A DNA stretch of 64,000 bases from Lepturacanthus savala (lineage: Eukaryota > Chordata > Actinopteri > Scombriformes > Trichiuridae), in contig CM060463.1 in the NCBI GenBank assembly GCA_030544235.1, positions 34,555,920-34,619,919 of the forward strand, given 5' to 3'. The position numbers and the translations under genes are program-made. The notes beneath the pieces are model-generated. The model searched no databases. It was not told the DNA's origin and was given only the letters and a program-made list of their open reading frames with translations. Of this stretch, positions 32,471 through 44,590 are shown piece after piece; the first letter of the stretch is position 1, and every line of letters begins with the position of its first letter.

Positions 32471-33990
32471 GACCAGCCAGAGTGATGGAGGATCTGATTA
32501 TAAAGAAGCTGTAGGCCTCTAGGCATGAAGAGACAAGATCCATGAAGAGAGATGATTAAGGAGGATTGGATGGGAAAAATTTGGAGATTGTGTGTGTATC
32601 TGCTCATGTTCTTCAGATGGCAAGTGGTAGACCTGTGCCCTTAGAGGAGGAACCTTGCTGAGTGTCTTCACAAACTAAAATGTCTTAAATTCCTCTCCAT
32701 AAATGCTGTGGGGCAGATTGAAGGGATGATTACACAGGCAGCGGGGCACTCATTAAAATATACCACAGATAACTGCAGCAGTGTCACAATCTATATTCCC
32801 ACTGCTATATATCACCACTCATTTACGGTTGCATTTAGAAAATGAGAACCTGCTGCTGAGATTTGGTAAATCTCTCCTCATGAGCTCATTAGTCAACGTT
32901 GGAGAAGAAAGATCAGAGATGGATGCTCAGGCCCTGTGGGAGCCCTGGAGCTAGGTGTGTGTGTGTGTGGTAGGGGAGTGATCGGGCGTGGGACTTAAGT
33001 CACTTTCAGGGACAAACACCACATTTAAGACCAGTTGATTGGGGACAAAAGCCGTTGGTAAAATACAGATTTATGGGTCAGTGGTTAAGGTTATAGTTAG
33101 GTAAGTCTCCAGGAAAAAGGCTGTAAGTCTGTGTATATATTGTGAAAGTGATTTAAAGGTCACTAGAGTTTTTCTGGGATTTATTTGACTTTTTGATATC
33201 CCTCTGCAAGATGTATTTATGGTTTTAGAGCCAGAAATCACCCTGATATAGTTTTACATCTCCTCTCTCAAGCTTCTCTCTGCAGCTCTAGAAAGGTCGT
33301 TTTGCACAGTGTCTGCATCATTAATTCATTAATAATCATTAACATCTTCTCTGACTGGCTGATTTGATTAGCTGTAAATGAGAGATGTGATGTCACTATA
33401 GAGCTCTGGACCCCATGTGGCTTCTGGTGGACCAGTCTTCATTTTGGCAGCAACATGTTCAACTCTGCAGACTACAAGCTGCATGAATTCACATGATCTG
33501 CTGCAACTTGATCAATGTGCATTTAAAAAATAATGAAATTAGATATTAAGACCCTTATAATGCCCCCTAGGTACATTTCAAAAGTATTTTTGCTGAACAG
33601 GATGTTCAGACCTACAGTATCTGGATACAACTGATCGACTTTCTACCATCTAAAAGCTAAAAGCCAGGGCTCTGTGCTCTTTTTGCTACACAAAGTGACA
33701 CAAACAGGAAAGCCAGTGTCAGAAAGAAAGAAAGAAAGTGGTAAAAACATAAACTGTCAGGATCTTTAGTACCTTTCTAAGCTGACCCCGAGCCGGTTGC
33801 TGTGGCGACGCATATAATCATTCAGTGAAAGTTCCCCAAAAAACCCGGACTCCAACATGACACTTCCCGTTAACTGGAAGGATTTGACACTTACCCTTCC
33901 AGTAAGGATACAGTGATTTTTTTGGTATTTTCCACAGCTGGATGTTCAACACAAAGCCAGACTGCATGCATAAACCCCCTAGGCTGCTTT
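32467..33990. other. Single-copy sequence, no gene seen
   Basis: 32640-32910 has balanced composition and may be conserved. A short (AAAG)n lies at 33721-33738. GGTTGCTGTGGCGACG at 33796 is a weak RFX-like site. Confidence 0.3.
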
Positions 33991-35574
33991 TAGAGATGCA
34001 AAGTTGATTTTATGTCTGGAAGCTGCAGGTCTGGGATGACGTTGGCTGAGTTGAAATGCATCTCGGGGGCTTTGAGAATAGGTAATATTTAATTATTTAG
34101 ATTTTTAATAGTCCTTGTCTTTGGAATAAAGCGAGATGTGAACTCAGACATTTGGTAACATTAGCTGCCTGCTGTTGGTCCAGTGTGCTCCAGGTCTCCT
34201 CCAGCACTAAATACATGTACAATCACATTTTTTACACACACACGCACACACACAGTAGCTGTACATGGACACGAGTATTCATAATGAAGGGCTGATCAGA
34301 ATGAGATTACAGGTGTTTACTGTCGTCTCCTGACATGTAAACCTGAGTTGCTTCTCTCCTGAAAAACATGTCTGACATGTCAAACTTTATGTGTTAGAGG
34401 ACTAATCCGTTTGTCTAACCATTATAACTATGATGCCTTAAACTCTAAACACAGATGATTAATTAAGAGATGATTAATTTAATTATTAAAAAACTTTCTG
34501 CCAATGAAAACAGGCATATAACGTGGTCAGAGTAAACCATATCCTCTAGATTTGTGCAGTTTGCTATTAGTCATATTATAGCTGATAAAGTTAGACATGT
34601 CAGACTTGTATGGGCTCATAGAAAATCACTTTCTTATGTTCTTTCTGCACCTAGATTTCCCTGCATTCATTTACTCCACAAACACCTATTACTGCCAAAA
34701 TGGCAGCATTGTGTGATGTCAGCTAACTGGATCTAGATACAGAAGCCCTGAAGAAAACAAGGACTGAAATGTGTTTAGAGGCATGGTTTGTGAATTGAAT
34801 ACGTGTGTGTGTGCGTGCATACGTGCGTGCTTGTGTTTTTTCTTCTTTTTGCCCCGGGAGTATTACTGAAGGATTTGTCACTGTTGCCATGGCGCCAAGT
34901 GACCAAATCAGGTCAGTCTGACAGGTGTAGACTCTCAACACCTTCATGCTGTACCTGTTGTTGTCTCTGCATCTGTGAAATCAATTTCCCTCAAATGATT
35001 TGACTTCCTAAGAGAGTTGAATTGCTTTCTATGGGGGGTTTCATTGTAAATGCAGCATTTAAACTTCAACTATTGATATTTTTAATATATATGATCAAAA
35101 AAGTGATCCCAGTGGATGAATTTATTCATCATTTAAAATGAATGGTGATGCTGTTTAGTAGTAGTGCTGTCTTTTAGTTTGTTAATTTTCAGGAGTCTTT
35201 ATGTGTCATTACTTGTATTTTCTCTCTGATTGTGATTTCCCAGTATTGGAGAAAATGTGTGAACATGCTCTATAATCATCAGCTGAGGTCAATAGATCAT
35301 AATTACCAAACAACACCCAAAATCAGAAGATACTGGTACAGGCAGAAAAATGACAAAGGGCCTTTTGTGCCACATTATCCGCCTTCTAATTATCTGACAT
35401 CGTGTTTATAATAAGTCCAGTCTGTCATTAGGATCTGTAGTAAACAGAAAACAGAATTTATTTTTAAGACAAGAGCATTATGATGCAACCCTGATGTCTA
35501 ATTGATTATTAGACATGAGCATTATTTATGTAAAGAAATGTTTTAGTAGTATAAAAGTAAATATATGGTAATAT
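33991..35574. other. Single-copy sequence, no gene seen
   Basis: A GT-rich stretch at 34803-34835 and GTTGCCATGGCGCC at 34883-34896. Frames around 34554-35003 overlap on both strands and lack domains. Confidence 0.35.
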
Positions 35575-35990
35575 AATGTAAAATGGGGCAACAGGTAAAA
35601 TAGGACATCAGATAAAATGGGCCATTTAGGGTTTGGGGATCCAAGCCCCTCTGGAAATTAGAGCCAATGACTAAAATGGATTTCAAACTGTTAACATAAC
35701 TGCTTGACAAAAAAAGAAAAAGAAAACGTGATTTGATTAGTTTATGGTTTCTATGATGGTGAGACAAATGTAGACTGAACCAGAAATGTTCATGGTAAGT
35801 AGCCTGGCATGACAAATAAACCCATTTTACCTGATGAGATGGACCATTTTACATGAACCCGTCAAAAAAAGTGGAACAACAGATATTTCAAGATTTATTG
35901 GACCTAAACAATTATATTTTATCTCATATTTCCAACACAAAATGATCAGAAACGGTCATTATTAATCATCAATTAATTATATTTGATTGT
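35575..35990 (+). mobile_element. Family G MITE, copy 4
   Basis: GATAAAATGGGCCATTTAGG, GTTTGGGGATCCAAGCCCCT, GGAAATTAGAGCCAATGAC, CCTGGCATGACAAATAAACC and AAATGATCAGAAACGGTCAT are shared. The left terminus is degenerate and duplicated (GGTAAAATAGG before GATAAAATGGG), and the right terminus is lost. Confidence 0.75.
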
Positions 35991-36623
35991 TAACTTAAGC
36001 AATAATCAGACCTTTCTTCTTGGAAACACAACCATGTGCTGTGCTTGATAACAAGCAAAATGTGGCTTATAAAAAATATAATCTTGGTAGCAAATGCTGG
36101 TCAGAAACCCTTGAGGTAACATCCCAGCTGCATTTTAAATCAAAATCGATAAGGTCATCCATCCATTGTCATGTTTCCTCTGCTGCTAGCAAGCCGAGTC
36201 ATCAGCTGAATCTTTGTTTCACTTTCATCGATATGACGCCTTTGATCTTTGTTTTTTTTTTTTTGGATCTCTGAGGTCAGCTTTTCTCCTTATTATCCTC
36301 ATGTCAGCACTTCTCTTGATGTAGTGGGAGCGGCCTGTAGGAGTCCTGGGGGGCTCTGTCCAACCTTCGAGCCTCACTAGTCGGAGCTAAACACCTGTCA
36401 CTTCACCGCTCTACTTCCGTCCCCTTGTCACCTGCAGCAGGGAGGAGGGTTGATGAGCTTTGTCTCAACTGTTTAGTGTCAAAGTATATGAAATGAGAAA
36501 GACCCCCCCCCCATTCCTTTTCCCTTTAACACAACAACAGATGATGAATCGGGCAATCTGGGATATTCGGTTTGAGTTCACTTCAAGATGTGATCAGTTT
36601 AGATGTGCTGCTGATTGACTGAT
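35991..36623. other. Single-copy sequence, no gene seen
   Basis: 36290-36480 is GC-balanced. A C run is at 36506-36513. No domain in any frame. Confidence 0.35.
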
Positions 36624-37090
36624 TTAACCCTCTATTGCATGAAATATTACTTGCACATCGTAAAAAATATTTTGAATGTTTTTTTATTACATAAAATGGC
36701 TTAAATAATGGATATATTTAATAAATATAATATATTGTAAATATAGTCTCAGGCTATGTAAGTCAATGGGACGCCATTAGGTTGTATGCACCAGGAATTT
36801 TCCATATTTGCTTATTGTTGCCATATGGCAACAAATCTATTTTAACATATTAGAAAAAAACAAAACAAAACTTAACATCAAAATGTAATTAAATTCAAGT
36901 TAAAATTTTTATATGGTGAAAATGTTGACCAGGATATCCTGGTCATGTGACCTCATGAAATGCATGTCTTTCAAAAATAAAAGCACCCTTTCTGTGCCTA
37001 ACTGTAAAAACATTTTATATCACTTTTTTTTGGAAAAAATTAAGATAAAGAGATTTTTGCCATATGGCATCACTATGCAATAGAATTTCC
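36624..37090 (-). mobile_element. Family P piggyBac-like MITE, copy 2
   Basis: TTAACCCTCTATTGCATGAA at the left. The palindrome TTGTTGCCATATGGCAACAA at about 36824 is near that end and TTTGCCATATGGCATCAC is near the other (37056-37073), followed by TATGCAATAGAA. The right terminus has decayed from GAGGGTTAA. Noncoding. Confidence 0.8.
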
Positions 37091-37829
37091 TGATAATCTA
37101 AAATAAATTAGCTTCAGATGAGCAGAAAGGAATTCTTATCAGACAGTTGAGAGCTCTACAGTGATCGCTCTGGTGGCTGTCGCAGCTATATGAAATAGCA
37201 TCGTGAAAATAACCACCTTGTAGGGTGCAGGCTTTAATGCACATAAGGATATTTGGGGATATAATCTGCTTATTCTACAATACCGTCCCTGAGTAGCTGG
37301 CTACTAAGTTAACGTCTTAATACCATAAGAGGAGATTTGCTCGGCTTGGTCACAGTGACCAACAGTGTCTCGCAGGAAAACCTCTTTACTTGAGAGTGAG
37401 GAGGGAAAACGTTGTTTGGGCTAAATATTACAGCAAGTCTCTCTAGTATTTGACTTAGTGCAGCAGAAAGCCCAGAGCTTGAATCCAAAATATCACAGTT
37501 TGGCTTAATTCAAAAGGACAGAAATGTCACGTGAGACCATATTATTAATATCCAAGAACAAGAGAGAGTGTTGGCATTCAACAAGGAGCACAGAAATGAA
37601 TATAATATTCTCAAGATTGGAAAACAGCCCGTAGTTTCTTCATGCTCCTGTAACACATGTCGTATAGGAAAGTGTAATTGTCTCACTTGGGGAAATTTCT
37701 TTTAATGGTGTCCTTAAGTTTAGCTTTAAAAAAAAAACAATGTCTTGTCCCTGCTGCTGTTGCCATAGATACGAAATGTCCCACAGGACAGAAATGTTTC
37801 GACGCCAGACTGATAAATGAAGAATAACA
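37091..37829. other. Single-copy sequence, no gene seen
   Basis: Gene-free and repeat-free by eye. GTTGCCATAGATAC at 37759-37772 is a weak X-box-like site. Confidence 0.35.
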
Positions 37830-38205
37830 GCACAGATGGGTTTTATTCATGTATCATTCATAACCTAATTTATAGAACATTTTATTCCTAAAAACATGGT
37901 GAAATTTATTATTATTATTATTCTTTACTGTTGACATTGCAGTTGACAACTTTAAACTAATTTTATATATTAATAATTTTCATTCTTTTTCGGTTACACC
38001 ATTTGACATTTGTCAAAAAATCACACAAAATCGAAATTTTCTTTTTTTGTAAAAAAAAAAAAGATAAAAATGGACTTTTAAATAACAAGAAACCAACATG
38101 AACATAAAATACAGAAACCCGATCAATGCTTCTTAAGAATGTATTTTGAAAGGTTTTTGACTTTCTGATTTTGTCAAACATTATTTGTTACTGACCCATA
38201 TGAGT
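37830..38205 (-). mobile_element. Family X repeat, copy 3 (partial)
   Basis: GTTTTATTCATGTATCATTC, ATAGAACATTTTATTCCTAA and ACATGGTGAAATTT match copies 1 and 2 for about 80 bp. The rest of this block, ending in TGACCCATATGAG, is assigned only tentatively. Confidence 0.45.
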
Positions 38206-38655
38206 CTTGTCCCTACATTGCTCGGCAAACCATATTATGTGATATCAGCCGTCCCCAACACACAGCCTTGTGATATGTGGACCACACCATTTAGCGTTTA
38301 AAATTTTAAGCCGTTTAAAGTGCTACAGCTTAGCCCGCCGGTAGATGTGTGTACTTTTCCCCGGTGGATGCTTGTAATGTAGTTCATGAAGCGTGCAAGA
38401 CATGTCCATGTCCTGTAGATAAGAAGAAGACATTAGAAAGCTGAAAGTGTGTTATGTGGACAGCTGCTGTCTGGCCAGTGTCACTGTCAGCCAGCGACAA
38501 TACAGCAACATTACTGCTGAATGCAAATACACAAGAAATGAAATGAATTGAATGTTTACATGGATGGAGAAACAAGAGCACTGCTATACAACCAAATAAT
38601 ATTAAATGTATAAATTCTCCTTTTTATGGTTGAATGGTACATACAAAATCATATA
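38206..38655. other. Single-copy sequence, no gene seen
   Basis: No gene or repeat copy recognised. Confidence 0.4.
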
Positions 38656-40340
38656 GGGTGATATCAGGTAAAATGGGCCATTTAAGGTTTGGGGATCCCA
38701 GACCCTCTGGAAATTAGAGCCAATGACTATAAAGGATTTCAAACTGTTGACATAACTGTGCTTGACAAGAAACAGGTGATTTGATTAGATTATGGTTTCT
38801 ATAGTGGAATGACAAATCTAAATAAATTGTTATAAGGATGATAAAGCTATTAACAAAAGGTAATCTATGCATGATATCTATGCATGATATCTGTCTTGAA
38901 GGCATCCATCAGAAGTAATGCTGTTAATTTGATAAATTAACATATTTTTTTGAAAAGTGACGGTTATATTGGTGGCGCAATTTACCTTAACCCCTGAAAG
39001 TTAAAATGGGCCTAACCCTCTGTGTCACTTACACACATGTACACTCACCGGCCACTTTATTAGGTACACCTGTCCAACTGCTCGTTAACACTTAATTTCG
39101 AATCAGCCAATCACATGGCGGCAACTCAGTGCATTTAGACATGTAGACATGGTCAAGACAATCTCCTGCAGTTCAAACCGAGCATCAGTATCGGGAAGAA
39201 AGGTGATTTGAGTGACTTTGAACGTGGCATGGTTGTTGGTGCCAGAAGGGCTGGTCTGAGTATTTCAGAAACTGCTGATCTACTGGGATTTTCACACACA
39301 ACCATCTCTAGGGTTTACAGAGAAAAAGAAAAAATATCCAGTGAGCGGCAGTTCTGTGGGCGGAAATGCCTTGTTGATGCCAGAGGTCAGAGGAGAATGG
39401 CCAGACTGGTTCGAGCTGATAGAAAGGCAACAGTGACTCAAATAACCACCCGTTACAACCAAGGTAGGCAGAAGAGCATCTCTGAATGCACAGTACGTCG
39501 AACTTTGAGGCAGATGGGCAGGAAACTGAGGCTACAATTTGCACAAGCTCATCGAAATTGGACAATAGAAGATTGGAAAAACGTTGCCTGGTCTGATGAG
39601 TCTCGATTTCTGCTGCGACATTCGGATGGAAGGGTCAGAATTTGGCGTCAACAACATGAAAGCATGGATCCATCCTGCCTTGTATCAACGGTTCAGGCTG
39701 GTGGTGGTGGTGTAATGGTGTGGGGAATATTTTCTTGGCACTCTTTGGGCCCCTTGGTACCAATTGAGCATTGTTGCAACGCCACAGCCTACCTGAGTAT
39801 TGTTGCTGACCATGTCCATCCCTTTATGACCACAATGTACCCAACTTCTGATGCTACTTTCAGCAGGATAATGCACCATGTCATAAAGCTGGAATCATCT
39901 CAGACTGGTTTCTTGAACATGACAATGAGTTCACTGTACTCAAATGGCCTCCACAGTCACCAGATCTCAATCCAATAGAGCATCTTTGGGATGTGGTGGA
40001 ACGGGAGATTCGCATCATGGATGTGCAGCCGACAAATCTGTGTGATGCCATCATGTCAATATGGACCAAACTCTCTGGGGAATGCTTCCAGCACCTTGTT
40101 GAATCTATGCCACTAAGAATTTCCCTGTTGTTTGACTGACCCATTTTACCTGATATGATGGCCCATTTTAGCTGAAAACACTCATGCAAAAAAATTGGCA
40201 AAGCAGATGTTTCAAGATTTGTAGGGCCTATAATCTAACACAAAAAGACCAGAAACATGTAAATGGGAAAGGCATATTTGGTATTGTGTTATTGTCCCAA
40301 GAGATTTATCAAAAAGTGGCTCAATTTACCTGATGCCACC
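38656..40340 (+). mobile_element. Family G MITE, copy 5, split by a Tc1 element
   Basis: Left part from GGGTGATATCAGGTAAAATG (38656) to about 39041, right part from CCCATTTTACCTGATATGAT (about 40139) to TTTACCTGATGCCACC (40340). The left part preserves sequence also found in copy 3 (AAATGGGCCTAACCCTCTGT on plus here), so the host was a long version. A TA precedes the left end. Confidence 0.8.
39042..40125 (+). pseudogene. Tc1/mariner transposase element, 3' terminus lost
   Basis: The left terminus CACTCACCGGCCACTTTATT with adjacent TA is that of an abundant teleost Tc1 family. The frame from 39208 opens MSDFERGMVVGARRAGLSIS with the HTH ETADLLGFSHTTISRVYRE. It has lost about 16 residues before RKLRLQFAQAHRNW, retains WSDESRF with the first catalytic Asp, then GGGGVMVWGIFSW. 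One base is missing near 39850, so the second catalytic block (DNAPCH) and the third (SPDLNPIEHLWD at about 39960-39990) lie in the next frame. The element breaks off at about 40125 without its right inverted repeat. Not functional. Confidence 0.9.
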
Positions 40341-40835
40341 ATAGCTTCTGCAATGTATAACCCTCTTTTTTACAAGGTGTAAAAATTGCTAAAACTAAAT
40401 TCTTAATTGTTCTTTAGTCAGTCTAACATGCTGACAGAATCGTGGATGAATTCAGTGGACTTTTTATTCATGATTTCAGGAGCTCTCTGCCTGTTTACGT
40501 CACAGAGGCACCAGCAGTAGTGGTGGTGGTGTTGTGTCATGCTATCTGTCTCCTCCAGACAGACTAGCCATGCATGCGGCTCAGAATAGAGCGACTGGGC
40601 TGCTTTTTCAGTCTGGGGCAGTGAGTGCTGTCTGTGGTCAAAGAAGAGCAGGCAGAGATATGCCCCGTTAAGCTGGAGCCAGACACGGCCCTGCTGAGAG
40701 CCTGTATCAGCTCCTCAGCAAAGCTGGAGCTGTGAGAGGCACTGGAGTAATATGTGACAGATAGTCGGCCACTAGATAGACAAACTGCATGGAGAAACAT
40801 GTCTGACGATAGTTCTCTGGATGTATCCTTGCCCT
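40341..40835. other. Single-copy sequence, no gene seen
   Basis: 40470-40800 is GC-balanced with a GTGGTGGTGGTG run at 40522. The minus frame 40800-40564 is Ser-rich with no domain. Confidence 0.3.
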
Positions 40836-40843
40836 ATAGCCAC

Positions 40844-41687
40844 CAGTGTTGGGAGTAACACGTTACAAAAGTAATGAATTACTGTAATGCATTTATTTCT
40901 GCTGTAATGCAGTAATGTAAGGCATTACAGGAAAAAATGTAATATTTATCCTGCATTACAATGCAATTTTAACCTGGATTGAAGTGTTTTCCTTTGTTTG
41001 TTTTTATTAATACAAATTCGTTAAATCACTGCAAGATCAGCAGAAGTGAAAAAGATGTTTCACTTCCTTTTCCTTTTGGCTCGTCAGACAGAAGATGGAG
41101 ATGAATGAATCTGCAGAAAATGTTGGATAGCACATTCTTCAGATGGACACATGCAAATTACTTGTGAAAAATAAGGAATTGAAGAACATTGTAGGAAAAT
41201 GCATTGCAACTAATGCACCTAAAGAACTGTCCATTTCCTGAAATAGCAGAAGTAATTTAACATTTACAGAGGTGCCATAGTAACATGAAGTTAGCAAGGA
41301 AGCAAGTGGAGCATGAGAGTGGAGATAAAACCACAAAACAGAAAAAATAAGGTTCTCCTGCTCTGAGATTCTTCAGCATCAAGAGGTTCGGAGAGTTGTT
41401 GAAGACATGAAAACCACTTTTTACAGTGGAATCACCGGCTTTTAGAAAACTTGTCAACAAAATCCCTATTGTAACTAGCAGCAATAATGACAAAGGTGAG
41501 ATATATTTAGATCACCAAATCCATATGTCCAGTTATTTTGGTGAGAGTAACTGAAAAGTAATGCAATAGTAGTGTAACACCTTACATTTTAAATACAGTA
41601 ATATTGTAATGTAATGAATTGCTTTGAAATGACAGTAACAAGTAAAATATAACACATTACAGTTTTGAAGTAACTTGCCCAACACTG
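40844..41687 (+). mobile_element. Family H hAT element with exact ends and transposase relic
   Basis: An 844-bp element beginning CAGTGTTGGGAGTAACACGT and ending AAGTAACTTGCCCAACACTG, imperfect inverted termini, flanked by ATAGCCAC (40836-40843) and ATAGTCAC (41688-41695), an 8-bp duplication with one mismatch. In one plus-strand frame (41261-41470) it reads HLQRCHSNMKLARKQVEHES, then after a stop FFSIKRFGELLKT and KPLFTVESPAFRKLVNKIPI. The first resembles the His pair of a BED zinc finger and the last the start of the hAT catalytic region. Two stop codons and heavy deletion leave it inactive. Confidence 0.85.
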
Positions 41688-41695
41688 ATAGTCAC

Positions 41696-42100
41696 ATTAA
41701 ACAAAAACACCAAACCATGCAGCAACACACTCTCACTACACACACCATTACTTACTGATTCCACACCCCTCTGTGTGTCTGTGAATCAAAGCTTTAGCAT
41801 CTTTCTGGAGGCGCAGATTTGAGTTTATGTCTCTGCTGGAGTCAGTGAATGCTCGCTGCACCACAGACTTGGGCCGCAGGTGTCCCGACAACCGCACAGA
41901 CTGATCAATCAATTAGGAGGATAAATAATCGCCTACAAACTCTGTGCCGGCTTGTTCGCTGTGAGATTGATTCTCCACCTGCTTGCAATGATGGATTCAT
42001 TTAGGATGGATTATTGGCTGATTATTTAAGGAGCCACAGTCCTCCGTTCAATGAATTCAAAAGCCAGGTTTTTATCTGAAATAAATTTAAAAAAGCGTTT
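41696..42100. other. Single-copy block, possible conserved element
   Basis: GACTGATCAATCAATTAGGA and GGATAAATAATCGCCTACAA near 41900-41935 carry homeodomain/TALE-type cores. No repeats, no coding frame. Conservation is not testable here. Confidence 0.25.
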
Positions 42101-42558
42101 ATAGGGCTGCTTGGTTATAGAAAAATGGTCAATACTGAAATCACGATTGTTAAAACACATTTTTTAGTTACAAAATGTATTTATTCAGCATGAATGACTT
42201 GTGCTTGTTTGAGATGGTGAAACAGATTAGTTGTGTCGCCACGTGGGTATCAGCTAATATCAAATCTTAGCACGTTATGTTGCATCTGCTCCTCGTCAGA
42301 TTGTTGAAACTCAGTGTTCCCATATAAGAGAAATATTCAGACCCTTTTTCTCTATCAAACACTCTGCCCTTCCTCTGCCATTTCACTAAATTCAAGTCAC
42401 TTTGACATTAAATTATTTGGCCAAGTTGAAGCATGTAGATAAAGAATAACTTGTTTAAATTGTCTGTTTCAACTCTGTTTCAACTTCATTATGAGTTTTG
42501 AGATGGTTTGACACGCAAATTGAAATCTCAATCAAAATTCATTTAATTGCACAGCCTA
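42101..42558 (+). mobile_element. hAT-like MITE (TAGGGCTGC termini)
   Basis: Begins ATAGGGCTGCTTGGTTATAG and ends TTTAATTGCACAGCCTA. Flanks AAGCGTTT (42093-42100) and AAGCATGT (42559-42566) match six of eight positions. The interior CAAATTGAAATCTCAATCAA is typical of this group as recalled. Noncoding. Confidence 0.6.
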
Positions 42559-42588
42559 AAGCATGTATATGAACTGAACTATTGATCA

Positions 42589-42612
42589 CCCCCCCCCCCC
42601 CCCCCCCCCCCC
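42589..42612. repeat. Poly-C (24 bases)
   Basis: Pure C homopolymer, unusually long for this AT-rich region. Confidence 0.95.
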
Positions 42613-43984
42613 TCAGCTGGCTATACTATTTTCATCCACTTGGACATTGTATGCACTGTGTCAGAGCCTTGGTGATTGCCTTTCTTTTGAGCAGACAGAA
42701 GACTAATTGGTCCCATCTCCACTTGAGTAGATGTTCCAGGAGCCGGGCATAATCTCATTAGGAGGAGGCGAGGAGCGGCCACCGGGCCGTGTTGGGAGAA
42801 AAAAGGAAGTCTCCTCGTCAATGTCGAGCTAGCCTGAGGCAAAAATCCTCCTATGGAAGCTGTGTCACATGTATGCGTTCATGCGAATTTTAGAACCAGA
42901 AATGCATGCTGTCCTTTCTGGGCTTAAATCACAGGTGCAGCTGAGGTCTGCTGCAGCCACAGTGACTAACTATGTCTAATATAAGTATTTATATCTCCGG
43001 TAAAGCTACAGTGCCAGAAGGCTGAGTAATGCACGAGTCTGAGACATTATTTGTGAAGAGGCCATCCAAAGGTTAGCCTTGCAACTTAGCCAAATTTCTT
43101 CTTATCATGATTGTGCTTGAAAAGAAAAACTGCTAAAAGGCCATTTTCTTGGCAACATTGAGGCTGGAACATTTTTTTTAGAATTTAGATGTCACAGTCT
43201 AATTTGGTCAGCAAGTTTAATTAAAGCAAACGACTTTTCTACTGGGAGATATTAAAGAAGAAGTTTAACTTTTGATAAAGCAAACTTACTCTAAACTTCT
43301 GAATCATGTATTTTGTGTTTTTTTTTTTAAAAAAAAGTACAACACAAGATCACAGCCTGTGCTGTCATCTCAGCTTGCAGGATGACAACTAAAGTTGACA
43401 CCATTCGTGTCTCATGCATGTTAAACCCGTACAGGACATGCAGTATGTCTTTACACATTATAGAGGGGTGCTTGTGCTGTCATGTTCAGCTTTGCTGGAT
43501 AGGAGAAAAAAAAAAAAAAACAGAAATAGCCTTGAGTGGCATCACCTAGAAAGTACTCTGACACATTCAAATCTCGACAGTTTGCTGTACAGTGTAAAGA
43601 TACTGAGAAGTGTTTTTTTCAGAGTGCAGAAACTGCTTTGCACAAATCCCTTTCCTAAGTACCTTATTTCCTCTAAAAAGCATGAGTCTATCAATGACTT
43701 GCAGCCTTGATATTATTCCCACTAAATCGAAAAGAAGTTATTGACACAGTTGGGCCCAATATTTCATTGGTTATTAATAGCTTCTTAAAAGGTAAAATCT
43801 AAAAATATTTATATATAAATGTTTAGTGTGTATGTGCAAATCTAACTGGACTGAACTAAATCTAACTAAATGGGTGAATGGTTAGCGTTGTAAGGCATAT
43901 TCTACACATTCGGTGCAGAAAATGACAAATAGACAGTTTATTGATCAGTAAGCAACAGGAGCTTTTCTTTAATACAAACTAACC
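42613..43984. other. Single-copy sequence; 42613-42840 possibly conserved
   Basis: The first 230 bp is GC-balanced with AGACTAATTGG and CTCATTAGGAGG homeobox-type cores. The rest is AT-rich with poly-A/T near 43316-43337 and 43506-43520. No gene seen. Confidence 0.3.
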
Positions 43985-44590
43985 CAGCTTTTATGTCATA
44001 ACATCTTTGAGAAGTTTTCAGTCTGGTTTTAGAGCTTTACATAGCACAGAAACTGCCCTCAAGGTAAAAAAATGACCTCCTTTTAGCAGCCAACAGGAGG
44101 GAAGAGCAAAATTTGTATTCTCTTAGACCAAAGTGCAGGTTTTGACACAGTAAATCATGCCATTTAATCGACCACCTTAGATACTGGGTTAGAATCATGA
44201 ATGATGCACTTTGATATAAACCTTTTAGAAATAACCTATTCTGTCACCATAAGCTATTACTCATCTCCTACAACTCAAATCACTTGTGGTATACCACAAG
44301 GTTCAGTTTTAGTTCCAGTTTTATTCTCCGTCTACATGCTTCAACTTGGCTAAATTGTCCAGTGTCAAAGTGACTTGAATTCGTGTGATGTTGTGTTCTG
44401 TATCATTTTCTTTTATCATCATCATGTCTTCTCTCTACTGCTTTTTTAAAAATCTTGTTTTAACATTATTTTGACTTTAACCTAATTTTTCCAGACTTTC
44501 TTATATTCCAAGTATCCCACTTTTGCACTGTCCTTCAAGACACTTTGGCACTCTGTTTTTAAGGTGTTATATAAATAAAATTATTTTTAT
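43985..44590 (+). pseudogene. L2/Maui-type LINE, decayed RT plus 3' tail
   Basis: Plus-strand translation in shifting frames shows FQSGFRALHSTETAL, then LDQSAGFDTVNHAI (RT motif A region) and ITCGIPQGSVLVPVLFSVYM (motif B region), the usual order in L2/CR1-group reverse transcriptases. The catalytic Asp pair region is missing. The tail ends GTTTTTAAGGTGTTATATAA, ATAAAATT. Many stops and deletions. Confidence 0.8.

Noticed and set aside
32331..32607. Cys-Val repeat frames
   Set aside because: Translation of the (CA)n microsatellite.
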